Source: Novosphingobium sp. FSW06-99
Lineage (GTDB): Bacteria; Pseudomonadota; Alphaproteobacteria; Sphingomonadales; Sphingomonadaceae
Direction: 5' to 3'
DNA: 64,000 nucleotides
Assembly (NCBI RefSeq): GCF_001519065.1
Contig: NZ_KQ954255.1
Location: forward strand, 6,782-70,781
A program made the position numbers and the translations under genes. The notes under the pieces are model-generated. The model saw only the letters and a program-made list of their open reading frames with translations. It was not told the DNA's origin and did no database searches. Shown here piece after piece: positions 59,876 to 64,000 of this stretch. Positions within the stretch are counted from its first letter, which is position 1, and each line of letters begins with the position of its first letter.

Positions 59876-60555
59876 CAAATAATCTCCAGCCGCGCGGCCG
59901 CGGGACGTATCCCGGGATCTGGGCGCGGTATATTGCTGAGGCGCGACCGCGCGTGCCGAACAAGGTTGTTCCGGCGTGGCGGTTCGCGAATGCGGGTTTG
60001 CCGGTTCGGAGCGCGGGCACAGGCCCGTTGTGCTCGCCGCCCGGCGGCGGTTGGTGTGCATCTGCTGAAACAACGCTGCGCGGCGACAGGCGCGCAAGCC
60101 AGGCTTTGCCATTATCCGGCGTCATGTCGAACATCGGCAAACCGCCGCAGATCGGCAAAACGCCGAAATTCCAACCGCGAAGGGCCCCCGTGGGGCGCTT
60201 CGTCAGGCTGGAAATACGGCTCGTCATTTCGGCATCAACCTTTGGCGCAGGCAAGGGGCACGCCAATCCGTGCCTTTTTCCCGCGCATTCACAACCGGTT
60301 CATCCTGCCAACGGACTTCTCTCGCCACATTTGCCCGAACAGGGCGTCATATGTGGCTGGTTCCGATGCGGGCATTCCCCGGTATTGGGCTTGCTAGCAC
60401 TGCAAATGCAAAGCAGCAATTAAAACTCGCGCGCGACTGTAACCGGACCGGCGCCTTTTTTGTGCCGGATCAGTCGAAGGACTGCATTGCGCTGCTGTCA
60501 CGCTTGCCGCAAAGGAACTTTCGGGCAAAGGGCGCGTGGGACATACGGTTGCCGG
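59876..60555. other. 680-base intergenic region: rne leader and amidase promoter region
   Basis: No gene is recognised on either strand. The minus-strand part must hold the rne promoter and a long 5' leader, which in other bacteria takes part in autoregulation. TTGCTG and TAGCAA, 17 bases apart on the minus strand near 60390-60425, are a possible promoter. CCGGC and GCCGG around a T-run (about 60448-60470) form a small stem-loop on the plus strand before the amidase gene. Confidence 0.5.
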
Positions 60556-61485
60556 ATGGGCGTGTCAGGGTCAGATTTCAGGCCGAATTTGCGGGGCAGC
60601 GGGCTGCGCGGACGGATGGCGATCGGCGCGATCGCGGCCGGCTTTGTCGTGCCTCTGCTGGTGCTGGGTCTGTGGTTGCACCACGCCATGACCGGGCGCA
60701 CCGCGATGCCGGCCTATGTCGTGCGGTTGACCCTGCCCGACGGAGCGCGGCCGATCGGGTTGCCGCCGATCGAGGGCCCGGCCGATGCCAGCCGTCCGCT
60801 GGTGGTGATCGATGCCGGGCATGGCGGGCGTGATCCGGGCGCCGGCGGGCCGGGTGGGGCGCATGAAAAGACGCTGGCCCTGGCGCTGGCGCTGGCGGTG
60901 CGCGATGCGCTGCTGGCCGACGGTCGGGTGCGTGTGGCCCTGACCCGGTCGGATGATCGGTATCTGGTCTTGCCCGAACGCTCGGGCATCGCGCAACGGT
61001 TGCACGCCGATCTGTTCCTGTCGATCCACGCCGATGCGGTCGATGGCGCCGATGCCACCGGGGCGACCGTCTATACGCTGTCCGACAAAGGCTCCGACGC
61101 GCTGGCCGATGCGGCGGCGGCACACGAAAACCGGGTCGATACCGTCAACGGCGTGGCGCTGGGCGGACAGAACGACGCGGTCTCGCAATTCCTGGTCGAT
61201 CTTTCGCAACAGCGCATGCGCACGCAAAGCCTGGCGTTCGCCGCGCTGATCCGGCGCGAGGGTGACGGGCATTTCCGGTTTCGCCAGCAACCGCTGCAAC
61301 AGGCGGCCTTCGTGGTGCTCAAATCGCTCGATCTGCCCTCGGTGCTGCTTGAGGCCGGCTATATCAGCAGCCCCGAAGACGTGCGCGAGATGCAGTCGCG
61401 CGCCTGGCGCGACGAATTCGGCAAGGCGGTGGCACACGCGATCGAGATTTTCCTCGCCAGCCAGGCCACGGCCCCGAGCGGATGA
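60556..61485 (+). CDS. N-acetylmuramoyl-L-alanine amidase (Amidase_3, AmiC-type)
   Basis: A 309-residue peptidoglycan hydrolase that cuts between muramic acid and the stem peptide. An N-terminal membrane segment (about 23-43) anchors it or serves as a signal. The zinc site is VIDAGHGGRDPG (first His), then HEKT (Glu), DLFLSIHAD (second His) and the catalytic Glu in VLLEAGYIS. An AMIN domain is missing, so it lacks the usual septal targeting part. ATG 60556 is used; ATG 60616 would start just before the membrane segment. It is followed 98 bases later by a class A PBP gene, a common pairing in this group. Confidence 0.9.
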   Translation: MGVSGSDFRPNLRGSGLRGRMAIGAIAAGFVVPLLVLGLWLHHAMTGRTAMPAYVVRLTLPDGARPIGLPPIEGPADASRPLVVIDAGHGGRDPGAGGPGGAHEKTLALALALAVRDALLADGRVRVALTRSDDRYLVLPERSGIAQRLHADLFLSIHADAVDGADATGATVYTLSDKGSDALADAAAAHENRVDTVNGVALGGQNDAVSQFLVDLSQQRMRTQSLAFAALIRREGDGHFRFRQQPLQQAAFVVLKSLDLPSVLLEAGYISSPEDVREMQSRAWRDEFGKAVAHAIEIFLASQATAPSG

Positions 61486-61583
61486 TGGCGCACCGTCCGT
61501 TCCGCCCGCGCGCCGGTAAACGTTGTGCGCACCCGTCAGTGCCATTTTGCAAATCGCCGAACCTGCTTTAAAGCCCCGCGACG

Positions 61584-64000
61584 ATGGCCAACGATACCCC
61601 GCCCGACGACACCCCGCCGCAAGACCCGACCGAGCCCGGTCCCGTGTCCTTTCGCCTGCGCCGCCATGGTTCGGGCTGGATCAGGCGTGTGTGGCACGGG
61701 GTTGGCGGGCGGCGCTGGTCGCGCTGGCTGGCGGTTTCGGTGCTGGTGCTGGCGCTGCTTTACGGGGCGCTGTGGGTGCTGGTCCTGCGCAGTCTGCCCA
61801 GCGCCGACAAGTTGCTGACCTATCAGCCGCCGTTGCCGACAATGGTGCGCGGCAACGATGGTGAAATCGTCTCGTCCTATGCGCGCGAACGGCGTGTCGA
61901 GCTGCGCTTTGTCGATTTTCCCCAACCGCTGATCGGGGCGTTCCTGTCGGCGGAAGACAAGTCGTTCTTTTCGCACCACGGCGTCGATATCACCGGTCTG
62001 GCCGGGGCGGCGATCGACTATGCGACCAAGCTCGGCACCGGTGCACGGTCGCGCGGCGGGTCGACGATCACCCAGCAGGTGGCCAAGAACCTGTTGATCG
62101 GCAATGAATATTCGTTTGGGCGCAAGTTCAAGGAGATGCTCCTGGCGTTGCGCATCGAATCGCTGCTGACCAAACAGCAGATCCTCGAACTCTATCTCAA
62201 CGAAATCGCGCTCGGGCGGCAGAGCTTTGGCGTGCAGGCAGCGGCGCGCGCCTATTTCGACAAGGACGTCGGCGATCTCAACCTGCAGCAAGTGGCGTTT
62301 CTGGCCATCCTGCCCAAGGCACCCGAGGATTACGGACGCGCCAAATCGGCCGACAAGGCGATGGCGCGGCGCAACTGGGTGCTCGATCAGATGGTCAAGA
62401 ATGGCTATGTCTCTCGCATCCAGGCCGATGCGGCCAAGGCGCAACCGCTCGGGCTGGTGCCGCGCCATGCCGACAACTACACCAATGACGCGGGCTATTT
62501 CCTTGAAGAAGTGCGCCGCCAACTGATCGACCAGTTCGGTGAAAACGCCGATGACGGCCCCAACAGCGTCTATGCCGGCGGGCTGTGGGTGCGCACTTCG
62601 CTCGATCCGAAACTGCAGACCGCCGCGCAGGATTCGCTGCGCGCCGGGCTGTTGCGCTATGCTGCCGGGCACGGCTGGCACGGCCCGATCGCCACGGTCG
62701 ATCCGGCGCACTGGCAGGGCGAACTGATCGGCAGCAACATTTCGATCCGCTATCTCGACTGGCGCGTAGGGGTCATCCTGGAACGCGCGGGCTCGGCCGG
62801 GCGGATCGGTTTTGCCGATGGCAGCACGGGCGATGTGTCGGGGCTGTTCGACACGATCAGACCTGGCGACGTGGTTGCGGTGGCCCCCAACGGCGGGGAT
62901 TGGGCGCTGCGCATCATTCCCGAAGTATCGGGCGGGATGGTCGTGCAGGATCCTGAAAATGGCCGGGTGCTGGCAATGCAGGGCGGGTTCGACGCGCATC
63001 TGGGCTCGTTCAACCGTGCGACCCAGGCCAATCGCCAGCCCGGTTCGGCGATCAAGCCGTTTGTCTATGCGACCGCGCTCGACAATGGCATGACCCCGGC
63101 CTCGATCGTGCTCGACGGCACGTTCTGCGTCTATCAGGGGGCCGCGCTGGGACAGAAATGCTTCAAGAACTTTGGCGATGAAGGCGGCGGTGGCAGCCAC
63201 ACCATGCGCTGGGGGCTGGAACAGTCGCGCAACCTGATGACCGTGCGCATCGCCAACGATATCGGCATGGAAAAAGTCGTGCGCACGATCAAGGCGGTCG
63301 GCATTGGCAATTATGCGCCTTATCTGTCGATGGCGCTGGGCGCGGGCGACACCACGGTGGCGCGCATGGTCAATGCTTATGGCGCGCTGGCCGATCATGG
63401 CCGCCTGCACGACCAGACGCTGGTCGATTATGTGCAGGATCGCAACGGCAAGGTGATCTGGCGCGCCGACAAGCGCGCCTGCGACACCTGCAACATGGCG
63501 CAGTGGGACGGGCGGGCGATGCCCCGGTTCAAGCCGACCGGGCGCCAGGCGATCGATCCGCGCACGGCCTATCAGGTGGTGCATATGCTAGAAGGGGTGA
63601 TCGTGCGCGGCACGGCGGCATCCTTGCGCGATCTCGATCTGCCGCTGTTCGGCAAGACCGGTACGACCACCGGGCCGACCAACGTGTGGTTCGTCGGCGG
63701 ATCGCCGCGCATCATCGCCGGAATCTATCTGGGTTATGATCAGCCGCGCAGCCTGGGCGGCTATGCCCAGGGCGGGCGCGTGGCCGCACCGGTGTTCAGG
63801 CAATTCGTGCAGGAAACGCGCGATCAGTGGCATCCGATCCCGTTTGTTGCCCCCGAAGGCGTGCGGATGGCCAAGATCGACCGGGTTTCGGGCAAGCACG
63901 TGTTCGAAGGCACCCCCGATGATCGCGACCCCAAGGCAGCGGTGATCTGGGAGGCGTTCAAGCCCGACAGCGAGCCGCGCCGTACCAGCCGCGATCTGCA
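61584..64000 (+). CDS. Penicillin-binding protein 1A family (transglycosylase/transpeptidase), 3' end missing
   Basis: Bifunctional class A PBP that polymerises and cross-links peptidoglycan. The frame is open from ATG 61584 to the window end, giving 805 residues without a stop. A cytoplasmic Pro/Asp-rich head leads to a membrane helix (about 52-75). The GT51 glycosyltransferase domain has EDKSFFSHHGVD near 124 and the RGGSTITQQVAKNLL motif. The transpeptidase domain has the SxxK motif SAIK (near 488), and KTGTTTGP near 690. The middle holds an OB-like region. GACG upstream of the ATG is a poor binding site. Confidence 0.95.
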   Translation, partial: MANDTPPDDTPPQDPTEPGPVSFRLRRHGSGWIRRVWHGVGGRRWSRWLAVSVLVLALLYGALWVLVLRSLPSADKLLTYQPPLPTMVRGNDGEIVSSYARERRVELRFVDFPQPLIGAFLSAEDKSFFSHHGVDITGLAGAAIDYATKLGTGARSRGGSTITQQVAKNLLIGNEYSFGRKFKEMLLALRIESLLTKQQILELYLNEIALGRQSFGVQAAARAYFDKDVGDLNLQQVAFLAILPKAPEDYGRAKSADKAMARRNWVLDQMVKNGYVSRIQADAAKAQPLGLVPRHADNYTNDAGYFLEEVRRQLIDQFGENADDGPNSVYAGGLWVRTSLDPKLQTAAQDSLRAGLLRYAAGHGWHGPIATVDPAHWQGELIGSNISIRYLDWRVGVILERAGSAGRIGFADGSTGDVSGLFDTIRPGDVVAVAPNGGDWALRIIPEVSGGMVVQDPENGRVLAMQGGFDAHLGSFNRATQANRQPGSAIKPFVYATALDNGMTPASIVLDGTFCVYQGAALGQKCFKNFGDEGGGGSHTMRWGLEQSRNLMTVRIANDIGMEKVVRTIKAVGIGNYAPYLSMALGAGDTTVARMVNAYGALADHGRLHDQTLVDYVQDRNGKVIWRADKRACDTCNMAQWDGRAMPRFKPTGRQAIDPRTAYQVVHMLEGVIVRGTAASLRDLDLPLFGKTGTTTGPTNVWFVGGSPRIIAGIYLGYDQPRSLGGYAQGGRVAAPVFRQFVQETRDQWHPIPFVAPEGVRMAKIDRVSGKHVFEGTPDDRDPKAAVIWEAFKPDSEPRRTSRDL

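Noticed and set aside
56783-60397. A 1204-codon open frame on the plus strand across the nitrilase and rne genes
   Set aside because: It is antisense to two well-identified genes, has low-complexity Arg/Ala/Ser-rich sequence and no family features. It is a by-product of high GC at third positions.
1-64000. CRISPR arrays, tRNA or rRNA genes, insertion sequences, prophage
   Set aside because: No regularly spaced repeats, no cloverleaf-like sequence with a CCA-type end, no rRNA similarity and no transposase or integrase reading frame were seen on either strand.

Overview
The window is about 64 kb of GC-rich (low-to-mid 60s %) chromosome from an alphaproteobacterium, most likely a sphingomonad (Novosphingobium, Sphingomonas or a close relative). 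The reasons are the rpmF-plsX-fabH-ihfA-merR gene order, the RNase E with an acidic insert in its S1 region, the class I lysyl-tRNA synthetase, a complete exosortase A (XrtA) core locus of sphingomonad type, and GC-rich intergenic palindromes. The genus is an inference. I found no tRNA, rRNA, CRISPR array, phage or insertion sequence; this is chromosomal backbone with some accessory modules.

Layout. 1-4440: end of a transaldolase, cobT, a nitroreductase, a 36-bp-arm palindrome, cysS. 4462-9601: a translationally coupled pair of S53 (sedolisin) peptidase and orphan secretin on the minus strand, a D-2-hydroxyacid dehydrogenase, then an unknown gene divergent from an S24/LexA-like regulator with repeats between them. 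9644-14429: metallo-hydrolase, MAPEG protein and the rpmF-plsX-fabH-ihfA-merR series. 14430-19581: palindromes, sixA plus a DinG-like helicase (minus strand), a solitary flagellin gene and a phosphoribosyltransferase. 19585-25304: three stacked palindromes, lysS, a DUF885 lipoprotein coupled to a 2OG-Fe(II) oxygenase, a winged-helix regulator and an RcnB-like protein. 25422-32363: ettA, dienelactone hydrolase, thiolase, M20 amidohydrolase, tyrosine phosphatase, trxB.

32401-50939 is the centrepiece: the exosortase A locus in two divergent arms. The minus arm (34114-35133 down to 32401) has a GNAT protein, an acyl carrier protein and two alpha/beta hydrolases. The plus arm has acyl-CoA ligase, PLP decarboxylase, polysaccharide export lipoprotein, chain-length protein, BY-kinase, outer-membrane beta-barrel, AAA ATPase, polysaccharide deacetylase, FemAB-like protein, glycosyltransferase, exosortase A-EpsI and an asparagine-synthase-type amidotransferase. 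Together they should make and export an exopolysaccharide or modified glycan and sort or cleave PEP-CTERM proteins. No PEP-CTERM substrate, no phosphoglycosyl transferase and no PrsK/PrsR regulator lies in the window.

50940-64000: a CHASE2-EAL protein whose sensor half is distinctly AT-richer, a 20-30 codon micro-ORF behind a hairpin that covers its ribosome binding site, then zapE, a thioesterase and sdhB in one minus-strand run, a nitrilase, rne with a long leader, a divergent N-acetylmuramoyl-L-alanine amidase and the first 2.4 kb of a class A penicillin-binding protein gene cut by the window end.

The least explained items are the S53-secretin pair, the S24-regulator/unknown-gene pair, the micro-ORF with its hairpin, and the stacked palindromes.
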